This document shows positions 1 to 7,493 of a DNA stretch of 46,228 nt, one piece after another. Each line of letters begins with the position of its first letter. Within the stretch, counting starts at the first letter, position 1. The position numbers were made by a program, and so were the translations under genes. Below the pieces are notes generated by a model that was not told where the DNA came from, searched no databases, and saw nothing but the letters and a program-made list of their open reading frames with translations. Origin of the DNA: a virus. The DNA lies in the IMG/VR virus record IMGVR_UViG_3300028831_000087, positions 1-46,228 of that record; one strand, given 5' to 3'.

Positions 1-22
1 ATAAGATACATTACTTTCTCTC
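1..22. repeat. Terminal overlap, left copy
   Basis: These bases match 46171-46192 with one difference (C at position 9, A at 46179). An overlap of this size at the two ends of an assembly is the usual sign of a circular or terminally redundant phage genome. The right copy runs directly into adapter sequence, so the overlap may have been cut short. Confidence 0.7.
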
Positions 23-90
23 TAACTCATTGATTCTAAAGGACTTATACTTTTCATTTTCGCCTTTTATTCTACTATGCAATTTTTGCC

Positions 91-105
91 CGGTAAATTT
101 TACCG
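91..105. repeat. Perfect 15-bp palindrome CGGTAAATTTTACCG
   Basis: Seven-base arms (CGGTAAA and TTTACCG) surround a single central T. It lies about 40 bp upstream of the promoter at 144-172, inside the proposed origin. It could be an operator or an initiator-binding site. No protein can be assigned to it. Confidence 0.6.
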
Positions 106-143
106 AATCGTTCATTTTCATACCCTTTACACGGTACTGGGCC

Positions 144-172
144 TTGACACCAAGGAGGGCATAGGGTATCCT
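144..172 (+). promoter_or_regulatory. Sigma70-like promoter for the early plus-strand operon
   Basis: A consensus -35 (TTGACA, 144-149) is followed by exactly 17 bases and a -10-like TATCCT (167-172, four of six consensus). Predicted transcription starts near 179. It points at the overlapping plus-strand gene array that begins with the 306-791 frame. No other upstream gene lies between it and the terminator at 45921-45952 once the genome is closed. Confidence 0.6.
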
Positions 173-246
173 AGGCTAGGCTGCTATGTCCAATGGAATC
201 AACGCCAATCCCCCTATCCCCCAAGCCACCCCTTCCCATCCGAAGG

Positions 247-268
247 TCGTTCGCGGGCCGTTCGCCGG
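247..268 (-). repeat. Two 11-bp iteron-like units, inverted relative to 46009-46041
   Basis: The units TCGTTCGCGGG (247-257) and CCGTTCGCCGG (258-268) abut each other. They match the reverse complement of the right-end unit (ACGTTCGCCGG) at about 9 and 10 of 11 positions. An imperfect inverted repeat, CCGGT-AACCC-ACCGG, overlaps at 265-279. With the three units near the right end, they would flank the A/T-rich join of the closed genome. Confidence 0.45.
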
Positions 269-305
269 TAACCCACCGGTAGTCCCAACACCCCAAAATG
301 CCTCT

Positions 306-791
306 ATGAGCATAATTCTCAAACAAAAACCTGATCAGGACGACTACTACCGCCTTGATTCAACTGGTCCGAATAGCGGAACGTTCTACTCTAAGCGTTA
401 TTTCGCAACAAAGGAGCACTTAGAGAGATATCTTGACCTATCTCCTGAACGTAAGATCGTAAGAATAGTCCATTTCTCTAAAAGAATTGAAGACAGACAA
501 ATATTCGAAAACAGAGACGAGATAACAATTTGGCGCGTAACTCATGCTATTACTAATGAAGTGAGAAATTTCCTTAACGAGCAAGAAGCCATAGCTTTCA
601 GAGACACGGACCCCGCGCATTTCTTATCTTCAGGAATAGAGCCACCGAAAGAATTGGACACTTTTAAAAAGAACTTTCGAAGGCATCCCCATAAAGTCAT
701 CGAGTTATCAAAGGTTCCTACTCTCGATGAAATGATGAGGCAGGCAGTAGAAGCGGTACAACGAGAAAGGGAAAGAGAAGATAAAAGATGA
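306..791 (+). CDS. Hypothetical early protein, first gene of the replication operon
   Basis: The 161-residue product has no family I recognise. It is hydrophilic and mixed alpha/beta in appearance, with a C-terminal helix ending in a very charged EREREDKR tail. The frame is open back to an ATG at 186. However, 186-305 is C-rich, uses codons (CCC, GCC) unlike the rest of the genome, and contains the inverted iteron-like repeats, so I prefer the ATG at 306. Neither start has a clear ribosome-binding site. Its stop overlaps the next ATG (ATGA at 788-791), which implies translational coupling to the ribbon-helix-helix gene. The start is uncertain; the reading frame itself is likely real. Confidence 0.65.
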   Translation: MSIILKQKPDQDDYYRLDSTGPNSGTFYSKRYFATKEHLERYLDLSPERKIVRIVHFSKRIEDRQIFENRDEITIWRVTHAITNEVRNFLNEQEAIAFRDTDPAHFLSSGIEPPKELDTFKKNFRRHPHKVIELSKVPTLDEMMRQAVEAVQREREREDKR

Positions 792-955
792 AACCAATGG
801 TAACACTATCAGTCTCGGTTGAACCAGAAATTGCAGAATATCTTGAGTACTATGCTAGCGAGAATAATACTAGCAGAAACGCAGCACATAGACAAATTCT
901 AATTGAATGGTACGAGAAAAAGAAGATGGCTTGGTTAGAACATAAGGATGAATAA
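788..955 (+). CDS. Small ribbon-helix-helix (CopG/Arc-like) DNA-binding protein
   Basis: The 55-residue product begins with a short beta segment (MVTLSVSVEPEIAEYLEYYA), then a turn (SENNTSRNA) and a second helix. This is the classic ribbon-helix-helix layout, in which the N-terminal strands of a dimer read the DNA major groove. Such proteins are usually phage or plasmid repressors or copy regulators. It overlaps its neighbours at both ends (ATGA at 788, TAATG at 953-957). It lies next to the early promoter and the palindromes at 91-105, so autoregulation is plausible but unproven. Confidence 0.65.
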   Translation: MKPMVTLSVSVEPEIAEYLEYYASENNTSRNAAHRQILIEWYEKKKMAWLEHKDE

Positions 956-1737
956 TGACAAATTGCTCAGTCTGTAAAGAACAAATAACCGATATCGAAA
1001 TAATCATCGACCCGAAGCATTCCGTTTGCATTTCATGTTCAAATTGTCAAGTTTGCGGCAAGCAGGTAACTATTGACGACATAAGAACCTGTTTAATCCA
1101 CAATCGAACAATTAAACATGATTCATGCGCGCGCGTCCCCCGACGAAGATGCAATTATCTGGACAATCACGGTCAGCAATGCGATAAATGGTTCCCCGCG
1201 ATAGATTCAACCAAGCTCTGTGAGAATCACAGAGGAATCATAAGCTCAAACGGAACGAGCGATAAACTAAACGAAACGCCAAAATACATAGACCTAGTAA
1301 ATGATCAGAGACAATACTGTTATCATTTTCTAGACGGGACCGCGCAAAATCAATCTCAGAAGCTGATATTCGAGTTTAAAGACGACGAAGACGGATCAAT
1401 ATTCGATAAGCTAGATTCCCATATAGCTTTCATTGAGAAAGTCTTAGAGGACATGAAAGCTCGTCTTCACTCCGCTAGGGCTGTCAGAGGGGAGAAACTT
1501 GACGCTCTATCTGAATCAGAGAGAAGCGAACTCCGAAAGATAAAGCTTGATAAAGCAGTTAAAGAACCGAAAGTCAAAGCAGATAAAGCTCCCTCATTAA
1601 AGAAAGACCCAGTTTCATATCTAATGAAAACCAAGAAAATGAGCGAAGCCGACGCTAAAGAATCACTCAATATGGACGTAGACGCTTTGTTAGCTAAATT
1701 CGAATTAGCTCGAAAGAATAAGGAGATAAGTAAATGA
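955..1737 (+). CDS. Zinc-finger protein with a LIM-like N-terminus and a C3H finger
   Basis: 260 residues. C4-x2-C7, H22-x2-C25, C28-x2-C31 (or C31-x2-C34) and C46-x2-H49 give the ligand order of a LIM-type double zinc finger. A second cluster, C66-x9-C76-x12-C89-x2-H92, has the spacing seen in C3H fingers of the WRC type. The second half is charged and lysine-rich, with likely helices around residues 150-260. This suggests a nucleic-acid- or protein-binding adaptor. No catalytic motif is visible. The start overlaps the previous stop by one base, and the end overlaps the next gene (ATGA). Confidence 0.7.
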   Translation: MTNCSVCKEQITDIEIIIDPKHSVCISCSNCQVCGKQVTIDDIRTCLIHNRTIKHDSCARVPRRRCNYLDNHGQQCDKWFPAIDSTKLCENHRGIISSNGTSDKLNETPKYIDLVNDQRQYCYHFLDGTAQNQSQKLIFEFKDDEDGSIFDKLDSHIAFIEKVLEDMKARLHSARAVRGEKLDALSESERSELRKIKLDKAVKEPKVKADKAPSLKKDPVSYLMKTKKMSEADAKESLNMDVDALLAKFELARKNKEISK

Positions 1738-1925
1738 TTTTACAACACGCAAAATACTGTCAATTTTGTGGCGAGAGACAAGACACTTGTCCTCACCTGC
1801 CTAGCATATTTGGACCCACGGAAAAAGAAGCCCAAGAAATACGTGATGCAATAAAGAGAATAAACGAAGTTCACCCTAAACTCGTTTCTAAATTCGAAGC
1901 GGCGCGCGCGACTAAGAACAAATAA
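1734..1925 (+). CDS. Small Cys/His (zinc-ribbon-like) protein
   Basis: The 63-residue product carries C9-x2-C12 and C19-x1-H21 near the N-terminus, in a YCQFCGERQDTCPHLP segment that could hold one metal ion. A helical, charged C-terminus follows. The ATG overlaps the preceding stop. Its function is not known. It is one of an unusual number of small Cys-rich products in this operon. Confidence 0.65.
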   Translation: MILQHAKYCQFCGERQDTCPHLPSIFGPTEKEAQEIRDAIKRINEVHPKLVSKFEAARATKNK

Positions 1926-1944
1926 AATAAATAAGGAGAATGAA

Positions 1945-2136
1945 ATGCAAGTTATCGAAAACTGTCAGTTAGAGTGGGACAATATTAGGGGAGTCTTGTA
2001 TGTTCACAATAAGGACACTGGAGCCACGGTGCTACGAATATGTCGCTTAGAGTCGAGAGACGACAAGCGATCGCAATTAAAAGACGGTCAAATAGATTTA
2101 ACCGGACCATTTGAGTTAGCTAGTTATCCAGAGTAA
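1945..2136 (+). CDS. Small hypothetical protein
   Basis: 63 residues with no recognised family. The ATG is preceded by a good ribosome-binding site (AAGGAG at about 1933-1938). The middle (LEWDNIRGVLYVHNKDTGATVLRIC) looks like beta strands, so a small beta-rich binding protein is possible. Confidence 0.65.
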   Translation: MQVIENCQLEWDNIRGVLYVHNKDTGATVLRICRLESRDDKRSQLKDGQIDLTGPFELASYPE

Positions 2137-2145
2137 AGGAACAAA

Positions 2146-2328
2146 ATGAAATTCTGGTCAGTGCTTACGGACACAGCAGAGCGTAAAGTAAGAATCGCTC
2201 TAGACGGATCACGCTCAATAATCACATTCGACGCTAACGAAGCACGAGATATCGCAGTAGCTATAATGATAGCAGCTGATAGAATCGAAGAAGAGAACGA
2301 TAGATTGAAACTAAAGGCAATAAAATGA
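2146..2328 (+). CDS. Small hypothetical protein
   Basis: 60 residues with no recognised family. An N-terminal beta-like half is followed by a helix that is hydrophobic on one face (ARDIAVAIMIAADRI) and an acidic/basic tail. A short purine-rich AAAGGA lies before the ATG. The stop overlaps the ATG of the next gene. Confidence 0.6.
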   Translation: MKFWSVLTDTAERKVRIALDGSRSIITFDANEARDIAVAIMIAADRIEEENDRLKLKAIK

Positions 2329-2498
2329 GCGGAGAGATAAAGTTGCCAAGAAAAAAGCACTCACATCGCTGTCCGATTTGCGGATATGGAGTTTATTGTT
2401 ACAAAACTCAATGCACTAAACCTCAGAGATTCGAATGCGCTAATTGTATCTGGAAACGCAATAATGAAGCGATGAAAAATGAAGCGGTGAAACAATGA
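2325..2498 (+). CDS. Small zinc-ribbon protein
   Basis: A 57-residue frame reads ATG at 2325 to TGA at 2498, overlapping both neighbours by four bases (ATGA). C16-x2-C19 and C38-x2-C41, with further C25 and C30 between them, form a typical zinc-ribbon arrangement. It is basic at both ends, so nucleic-acid binding is plausible. Confidence 0.65.
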   Translation: MSGEIKLPRKKHSHRCPICGYGVYCYKTQCTKPQRFECANCIWKRNNEAMKNEAVKQ

Positions 2499-2728
2499 GT
2501 CCACAAAAGATTCCTCAAAATGAGATAAAAAGATCACGTGGTTTTCAATTGAAGTACCGAGACTTCAAAGCATTGGAGAGAATAATCGAAGACTATAACT
2601 CAGACGATAACGGAGTAATCAATTTCAATGAAATGAAGCCAGACGAGAAAGATATTCTCTGGAAAATAAAGACAATAATCCGAAACATGGAGTCAGTAAG
2701 ATTGAGAGTAAATAGTCCAGAATTATAG
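2495..2728 (+). CDS. Hypothetical helical protein
   Basis: 77 residues, mostly charged helix (FKALERIIEDYNSDDNG, ILWKIKTIIRNMESVRLRV), with no recognised family. DYNSDDNGVINFNE superficially resembles an EF-hand-like acidic loop, but its length and context do not support calling calcium binding. It sits eight bases before the helicase gene and may be translated together with it. Confidence 0.6.
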   Translation: MSPQKIPQNEIKRSRGFQLKYRDFKALERIIEDYNSDDNGVINFNEMKPDEKDILWKIKTIIRNMESVRLRVNSPEL

Positions 2729-2736
2729 GAAACTAA

Positions 2737-4398
2737 ATGCCATTCTTATCAGAGAAATGTCCGACCTGTCACAAAGTAGCTGAGACTGAGAAAGTCTTTA
2801 AGATAGGAGATAAGCTCGTTAATAGATTAAAATGCGGTCACTTACTCCTCGCGAAGCAGTTACGCGAGGCATCGCCTGAACAGATAGTCAGTTTAGACGG
2901 TAAGAAGCTTTACAAGTTCCAATGCGACGGAGTTAGATTCATAGAAGAATCGAACGCGCGCGCGTTAATCTCAGACGAGATGGGATTAGGAAAGACTCCG
3001 CAAAGCATCGCGGCTATATTCTTACACCCAGAACTTCAGCCTTTTTTAGTAATCTGTAAGTCTTCCCTCAAAGCTCAATGGCGTCACGAGATAATGCGTT
3101 GGATGGGAGAAGACTATTTCGCTCAAGTAATTGACACGCCGAATGACCTTCCGTTAATCGGATTGCGCGCGTTTATTATGAGTTACGATATCTTGAGAAG
3201 ATTCGATGAAAAGAAGAAAAAGAAGAAAAATTCTCCGCGAAGCGGCGCGATTGATTTAGAAGGATCTGATGAACGCAACAATGGTCAAACAGACGAAACG
3301 ACAAGCAAGTTAATCACGCTAATCCGAAAGGCCAAGATCAAGACAATCATCCTAGACGAGTGTCAGCAAATCAAGAATCCAGAAGCCCAGAGGACGGTAC
3401 ATGTTAGACAAATCTGTAAAGAAGTCGATCATGTAATCGCGCTATCAGGCACACCGATAAAGAACAACGCAGCGGAATACTTCCCAGTTCTGAACATACT
3501 CAAACCAGAAATGTTCCCACGTTATTCAACATTTCTAATGAACGAGTGCGACTCTTATTTCACAGGATACGGTTACAAAACCGGAGGACTGAAAAACCCT
3601 GAAGCTTTCTTGAGAAAAACATCCTCGTTCGTGATCCGAAGGACACGAACGGAAGTCCTACCCGACCTACCCAAGATAAGAAGAAGCTTCCAATTTCACG
3701 AACTCGGTAAAGAAGTCGAGAAAGCCTATATTGAAACGTTTAAAGAGTTCAGAGATAAGTATAACTCCGTCTCAAGCGACGATATGAGTTTCGAAGAGTC
3801 CGGAAACATTCTCGCTTATTTGTCCAAAATGCGACATCTTTCCGGTTTATCTAAAATCAATCCATGCATTGATTACGTAATGGAGATCATGGGATCAACT
3901 GACGATAGAGTAACGATATTCGTACATCATAAAGATGTTGCGGAAATACTTGAATCGAAGTTAAATTCGCTATTCAAGGAGCTAGATATTCCCCCGTGCG
4001 CGCGACACGAGGCAGGATCAAGCTCGCTCGACACGGAAAGAAGCTTCGAAAAGAGCAGAGTCCTAATCTGTTCGACACTCGCCGGAGGTGAGGGATTGAA
4101 TCTTCAGCACCTTTGCAGGAGATTCGTAATGCTTGAGAGACAGTGGAATCCGGCAAACGAAGAGCAGGCGGAAGCTCGATTTCCCCGTCCAGAAGGAATC
4201 CGTACAGACTTCATAGACGGAGTCTATATGGTCGCAATAGGGACCGTTGACGAGTTCTTCTCTGAGATAGTCGAACGAAAACGCGAGATAGTAACAAAAA
4301 CGCTCGGCGGCGAAGCAGCCGAGTGGGATCAAAGTTCGCTCATTAAGGAACTCGCTGAGACTCTCAGCATGTCCGGAGGAAGACGATGGAGTATTTAA
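2737..4398 (+). CDS. SNF2-family (superfamily 2) DNA helicase/translocase
   Basis: 553 residues. A short N-terminal Cys/His cluster (CPTC at 8-11, CGH at 33-35) precedes the ATPase. Motif I is DEMGLGKT (80-87), motif II DECQ (207-210) and motif III SGTP (237-240). Motif V is STLAGGEGLNLQ. Motif VI is a divergent EARFPRPEG in place of the usual QAxxRxxRxGQ. A lysine- and glycine-rich, probably disordered insert lies at about 159-190. These motifs define an ATP-dependent dsDNA translocase or remodeller, common in phage replication modules for fork remodelling. Its C-terminus overlaps the start of the lipoprotein gene. Confidence 0.92.
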   Translation: MPFLSEKCPTCHKVAETEKVFKIGDKLVNRLKCGHLLLAKQLREASPEQIVSLDGKKLYKFQCDGVRFIEESNARALISDEMGLGKTPQSIAAIFLHPELQPFLVICKSSLKAQWRHEIMRWMGEDYFAQVIDTPNDLPLIGLRAFIMSYDILRRFDEKKKKKKNSPRSGAIDLEGSDERNNGQTDETTSKLITLIRKAKIKTIILDECQQIKNPEAQRTVHVRQICKEVDHVIALSGTPIKNNAAEYFPVLNILKPEMFPRYSTFLMNECDSYFTGYGYKTGGLKNPEAFLRKTSSFVIRRTRTEVLPDLPKIRRSFQFHELGKEVEKAYIETFKEFRDKYNSVSSDDMSFEESGNILAYLSKMRHLSGLSKINPCIDYVMEIMGSTDDRVTIFVHHKDVAEILESKLNSLFKELDIPPCARHEAGSSSLDTERSFEKSRVLICSTLAGGEGLNLQHLCRRFVMLERQWNPANEEQAEARFPRPEGIRTDFIDGVYMVAIGTVDEFFSEIVERKREIVTKTLGGEAAEWDQSSLIKELAETLSMSGGRRWSI

Positions 4399-4637
4399 AA
4401 GTTGTCACTATTACAACAGCGCTACTTCTTTCAAGCTGTGCGCGCGTTGATTTCCAAAAAGCCGCAAGGATAGCCGGAGCAGCAGCCGGAGGAATCGCGC
4501 ACCCAGACACAGGAAACGGCTGTGGATTGAACCCAACAGCCATACAGAACAGGCAATACTGCGATGAAATGAAGCCAGTTTGTACTTGCGGAGTAAACGG
4601 AGACGACTGTCATTGGGTCTGGATTTGCGTGAGATGA
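4386..4637 (+). CDS. Cys-rich lipoprotein encoded in the early region
   Basis: 83 residues with a textbook lipoprotein signal: hydrophobic VVTITTALLLSSC with lipobox cysteine C18, so processing by signal peptidase II is expected. The mature part has a Gly/Ala stretch (AGAAAGG) and six further cysteines (CGLN, YCDE, CTCG, CHW, CVR). These could form disulfides in the periplasm. A strong GGAGGA lies before the ATG inside the helicase gene. A lipoprotein expressed with replication genes is reminiscent of superinfection-exclusion lipoproteins, but this is inference from position only. A lysis (o-spanin) role is less likely so far from late genes. Confidence 0.7.
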   Translation: MEYLKVVTITTALLLSSCARVDFQKAARIAGAAAGGIAHPDTGNGCGLNPTAIQNRQYCDEMKPVCTCGVNGDDCHWVWICVR

Positions 4638-4638
4638 A

Positions 4639-4821
4639 ATGAAAAATTCATATTGGTACGACGAGCAGAAAAGAGAATCTAAGAAAATCTTTGACAAATT
4701 TACCAGGATATTAATTTCTCTCGGTAGATTATGGGATATGGATACTCTTGATATTGAAGATTCGAGAAGAATTAAGGTGCTTGTTAAAGAGTTAGAAGAA
4801 ATGCAGAGTAAGTATAAATGA
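4639..4821 (+). CDS. Small hypothetical helical protein
   Basis: 60 residues, mainly charged helices with a likely coiled coil at the C-terminus (IKVLVKELEEMQSKYK). The ATG lies just after the preceding stop and the stop overlaps the next ATG. No family recognised. Confidence 0.55.
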   Translation: MKNSYWYDEQKRESKKIFDKFTRILISLGRLWDMDTLDIEDSRRIKVLVKELEEMQSKYK

Positions 4822-5006
4822 TGAACCCTAGAAAAGTAGCTAAGCTCATTGAGGAGACAGAAGTCGGCTATACTCTAGGCAATGCAATCAGGGCGATAAT
4901 CTATGCAAAAGATCCAAACCAGGACGAGAATAAGAGATTACAGCATCTGAAGGACGCGAGATTATTTCTAAACGACGAGATAAAACGACTAAGTAAGAAG
5001 AAATGA
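4818..5006 (+). CDS. DUF3310-like small protein
   Basis: 62 residues. The core (YTLGNAIRAIIYAKDP, then LQHLKDARLFLNDEIKRL) follows the DUF3310/SaV-like pattern of a GNAI(K/R) helix, an acidic/lysine turn and an LxDAR(x)(F/Y)L helix. That family occurs in many phage early operons and is often labelled nucleotide kinase without evidence. The match is by eye and partial. It overlaps the previous gene by four bases. Confidence 0.5.
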   Translation: MMNPRKVAKLIEETEVGYTLGNAIRAIIYAKDPNQDENKRLQHLKDARLFLNDEIKRLSKKK

Positions 5007-5041
5007 TTCGAGAGGAAAGTAATTCGAGAGGAAGATGACCC

Positions 5042-5482
5042 ATGCCAGACGCCTTGAAAATAGTTCAAAAGTTCTATCAAAATGTTACAGCAGTTAAAGA
5101 CGCAACTAAATCACTTGAGATTCAAGTTGAATCGAAAGACGTTAAAAGTAGTTCAGTTAGGAACCATAAAGAATGCGCGCTCGCTCACGCCTGTAAAAGA
5201 TTACAAGACGTGGACGGAGTAATAATGTCCGTATCGACCGCGTATATAATCAAAGGAGATATCGCTTACAGATATCAAGTTCCAGAGACAGCGTCACGAG
5301 AGATCGTCTCATTCGATAGAGACGCTGGATTCATGCCAGGAACTTATCAGTTAGTAAAACCGTATCCAACGAATCGAATCGGCGCTGAAAGACGAAGTAC
5401 TAAACCAAAAAAGAGAACTAGAGCATCATTAGTTCGAAGACATGTCACGGAAGGAATAAGAGCGAATTTACAGGCACCATGA
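5042..5482 (+). CDS. Conserved-type phage hypothetical protein
   Basis: 146 residues. The central segment (SVRNHKECALAHACKR, then DGVIMSVSTAYIIKGDIAYRYQVPE, then REIVSFDRDAGFMPGTYQL) looks like a compact, conserved early-phage domain I have seen in phage early operons but cannot name. The C-terminus is very basic (RRSTKPKKRTRASLVRRH), consistent with DNA or RNA binding. GAGGAAG lies about 8 bases before the ATG. The stop overlaps the next small gene. Confidence 0.65.
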   Translation: MPDALKIVQKFYQNVTAVKDATKSLEIQVESKDVKSSSVRNHKECALAHACKRLQDVDGVIMSVSTAYIIKGDIAYRYQVPETASREIVSFDRDAGFMPGTYQLVKPYPTNRIGAERRSTKPKKRTRASLVRRHVTEGIRANLQAP

Positions 5483-5628
5483 TTTACTGGATAATTGGCT
5501 CAATAATCTCAGCAGTAATCATAGCGATTATTGTAATCAACAAAAGGCCAAGAGAGCTGAAGTCAACTAATCAGCTTATGAAAGAAGTATTAGAGAAGTA
5601 TAGAAAAAGACACGAGAGGAAAAAATAA
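5479..5628 (+). CDS. 49-residue single-pass membrane protein
   Basis: ATG at 5479 overlaps the preceding stop (ATGA) and the frame closes at 5628, two bases before the nuclease ATG. Residues 1-20 (IYWIIGSIISAVIIAIIVI) form one strong transmembrane helix. The rest is a basic, helical cytoplasmic tail (RPRELK to RKRHERKK). Inner-membrane location is expected. The function is unknown. The position in the replication operon argues against a holin. Confidence 0.6.
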   Translation: MIYWIIGSIISAVIIAIIVINKRPRELKSTNQLMKEVLEKYRKRHERKK

Positions 5629-5629
5629 A

Positions 5630-6532
5630 ATGCAAAAGATACTTAGCTTCGACGCGACGATACTCAATACATTTCAGTCCTGTGCTCGAAAGACGAAATA
5701 CTCTTTCGTTGAGAACTTAAGATTACCAGAGAAAGAAGAAGCCCTTGAACGTGGTGACCTCATTCACAAGATGATGGAGGTTTACTATTCTCTTCAGTTA
5801 AAGCACTTCGACTTCGACACAGAAGTCTGGAAAGAAATCATCGCTTCAGGAATACAAGCTCCAATCTCACTTCCTGAAAGAAAACACCAGACAATCGTTG
5901 ATTTCTCTGTAACAGTTGGACGATACTTCTCCACGAAAATGGACCTACCGACGGAAGAGATCGAAGAGTCAATCTATCAATTCAGAGAATACGCAAAATA
6001 CTATGAGCACGACTCATGGTGTCCCTTAGCCGTCGAGGAAGTCGGTTCTAAGATTCTATTCGAAAACGACGATTACAAGTTCATTTACAACTTCAAGGTA
6101 GACTTAGTTGCCGAGAAAGGAAACGTAATCGCTCCGTTCGATCATAAGACTTCTAAGCGAAGACAAGAGCCAACGAGCCTTTCGAATCAATTCATTGGCT
6201 ACTGTTACGGACTCGGAATGAATAACATCGTAGTCAATAAGATCGGATTCCAGAAGAGTCTCACTCCGCAGCAGAGATTCAATCGCTTCATCCTCACAGT
6301 TGACGAGTCTCGGATTAATGAATGGGTCGAGAATACAATCTTTTGGTGCGCGCGATTGGTAGAATCCCAAGAGAGCAACAATTGGCCTATGAACCTCACA
6401 AGCTGCGACAAGTATTCCGGTTGTATTTACGCTCCACTCTGCGAGACAGATCCAGAGTCAAGACTCTATAAGATTGAACGAGATTTTCGAACAGAAAAAG
6501 AATGGGACGTTGCTTCTACGTTAGAGAAATAA
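5630..6532 (+). CDS. Cas4/RecB-type PD-(D/E)XK nuclease with probable Fe-S cluster
   Basis: 300 residues. An N-terminal FQSCARKTKYSF holds the lone Cys. A GDLIHKMMEVYY helix carries the family His. VDLVAEKGNVIAPFDHKTSK supplies the D...(D/E)xK-like catalytic core in a DHKT form, followed by QFIGYCYG, resembling the family QxxxY motif. Near the C-terminus, C-x5-C-x5-C (CDKYSGCIYAPLC) would complete a four-Cys iron-sulfur site as in Cas4 and AddB. It probably processes DNA ends for recombination or replication. It sits in the operon with a Sak4-like recombinase and an ssDNA-binding protein. Confidence 0.85.
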   Translation: MQKILSFDATILNTFQSCARKTKYSFVENLRLPEKEEALERGDLIHKMMEVYYSLQLKHFDFDTEVWKEIIASGIQAPISLPERKHQTIVDFSVTVGRYFSTKMDLPTEEIEESIYQFREYAKYYEHDSWCPLAVEEVGSKILFENDDYKFIYNFKVDLVAEKGNVIAPFDHKTSKRRQEPTSLSNQFIGYCYGLGMNNIVVNKIGFQKSLTPQQRFNRFILTVDESRINEWVENTIFWCARLVESQESNNWPMNLTSCDKYSGCIYAPLCETDPESRLYKIERDFRTEKEWDVASTLEK

Positions 6533-6543
6533 AGGAGAATAAA

Positions 6544-6828
6544 ATGATCGACTATACAAAAATACGACCCGATATGATTGAAGCATTAAAGCGATATATA
6601 GATCACGGTATTCCTCCAGGACATTTCTTGTCAGCCGTGATATGTAACGACTTGAAAGAAGCTTGCGCGCGCGCCGACTCAGACAACCAGAAAGCTCTCT
6701 TTGAAATCACTGCTTGGCTCTACAACTATGCTCCAGCGAACTGTTGGGGAAGCGAAGCGAGAATGAGAATCTGGATAAATTCCAAACAAAGGACCCTCGA
6801 TGGCAAAGAAAGCTCTGCATTATCATAA
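6544..6828 (+). CDS. Conserved-type phage early protein
   Basis: 94 residues starting at the ATG at 6544, directly behind AAGGAG. The frame is open further upstream, but that part overlaps the nuclease gene. The sequence RYIDHGIPPGHFLSAVICNDLKEACARAD...CWGSEAR resembles a compact helical family I associate with phages and prophages, of unknown function. The last 29 bases overlap the next gene. Confidence 0.65.
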   Translation: MIDYTKIRPDMIEALKRYIDHGIPPGHFLSAVICNDLKEACARADSDNQKALFEITAWLYNYAPANCWGSEARMRIWINSKQRTLDGKESSALS

Positions 6829-7069
6829 GTACATGCGTCTTAACTGGCCAAATGGCAAGGCGTATTACAAATGTATGGAACCTAATTGTCCCCACTATCT
6901 TCCAATAGCGGATTTAGTGATAGGCAGGGAGTCACTTTGTTGGGGCTATCTTTGTAGTAATTTAGTATTAATCACGAAGGAAGACGTCATGCGCGCGATT
7001 AAATACCCTCATTGTCAAGAGTGCAGGGAGAAGCGCAAGGAAAGACGAGAAGAATTAAGAGCGATATGA
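6800..7069 (+). CDS. Small zinc-ribbon protein
   Basis: 89 residues with AAGGA seven bases before the ATG. Metal-ligand candidates are C25-x4-C30-x1-H32, C47/C52 and, near the end, H72-C73-x2-C76 in a PHCQECREK knuckle. The last 15 residues are strongly charged (REKRKERREELRAI). It is likely a nucleic-acid- or protein-binding zinc protein. Its stop overlaps the next ATG. Confidence 0.65.
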   Translation: MAKKALHYHKYMRLNWPNGKAYYKCMEPNCPHYLPIADLVIGRESLCWGYLCSNLVLITKEDVMRAIKYPHCQECREKRKERREELRAI

Positions 7070-7338
7070 CCAGATATAAGTTCCCATTCGTCTATTGTGA
7101 TGAACATAAGGGTCCACAAAGGAGCATAGCGATCTGTAATCACTTGCGACACGAGCCAGATCATTACAATCTTGCGTCGTATACAGAACCCACCGATGAA
7201 GAGATGGGAGAAGCATTGTGTGATTTACATTTATTCGCTGGAATAAGTATCAATGCTGATGACCTATCAGTAATCTGCGAGTCTCATTTCAAAGAGATCT
7301 ATAGAGAGCAACTGGGGGAATACAATAAAACGAAATGA
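7066..7338 (+). CDS. Small protein with repeated Cys-x-x-His pairs
   Basis: 90 residues from the ATG at 7066 (ATGA overlap with the gene before); the frame remains open upstream inside that gene. Four Cys/His pairs recur (CDEH, CNH, CDLH, CESH), spaced through the chain. This suggests metal binding, although the spacing is not that of a standard zinc finger. No family recognised. Confidence 0.6.
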   Translation: MTRYKFPFVYCDEHKGPQRSIAICNHLRHEPDHYNLASYTEPTDEEMGEALCDLHLFAGISINADDLSVICESHFKEIYREQLGEYNKTK

Positions 7339-7493
7339 CCAGTCACGAATATTTCACATTTTTCTGTTCCTGCGGTAAAGAGTTACGAACAGGAAAAGAT
7401 CGTAAGGCTTATTGCGCGCGATGTGATAAGCACTATCAAGTAGAAATGATGCCACAAAAGTGTCTAATACCAGAAAAGGAAAAACAAAAATGA
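7335..7493 (+). CDS. 52-residue zinc-ribbon protein
   Basis: The frame ATG 7335 to TGA 7493 overlaps both neighbours. C11-x1-C13 and C27-x2-C30 (FCSCGKEL, YCARCDKHY) form a compact zinc ribbon. The tail is Lys/Glu/Gln-rich. It is one of at least six such small Cys proteins in the plus-strand operon. Confidence 0.6.
   Translation: MTSHEYFTFFCSCGKELRTGKDRKAYCARCDKHYQVEMMPQKCLIPEKEKQK

Noticed and set aside
186-305. N-terminal extension of the first plus-strand gene
   Set aside because: The frame is open from the ATG at 186, but this part is C-rich, uses unlike codons, carries the inverted iteron-like units and has no ribosome-binding site. I treat it as non-coding control DNA.
5119-5133. GATTCAAGTTGAATC perfect palindrome
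   Set aside because: It is single-copy, inside a coding region, and has none of the conserved flanks of the six-copy palindrome, so chance is likely.
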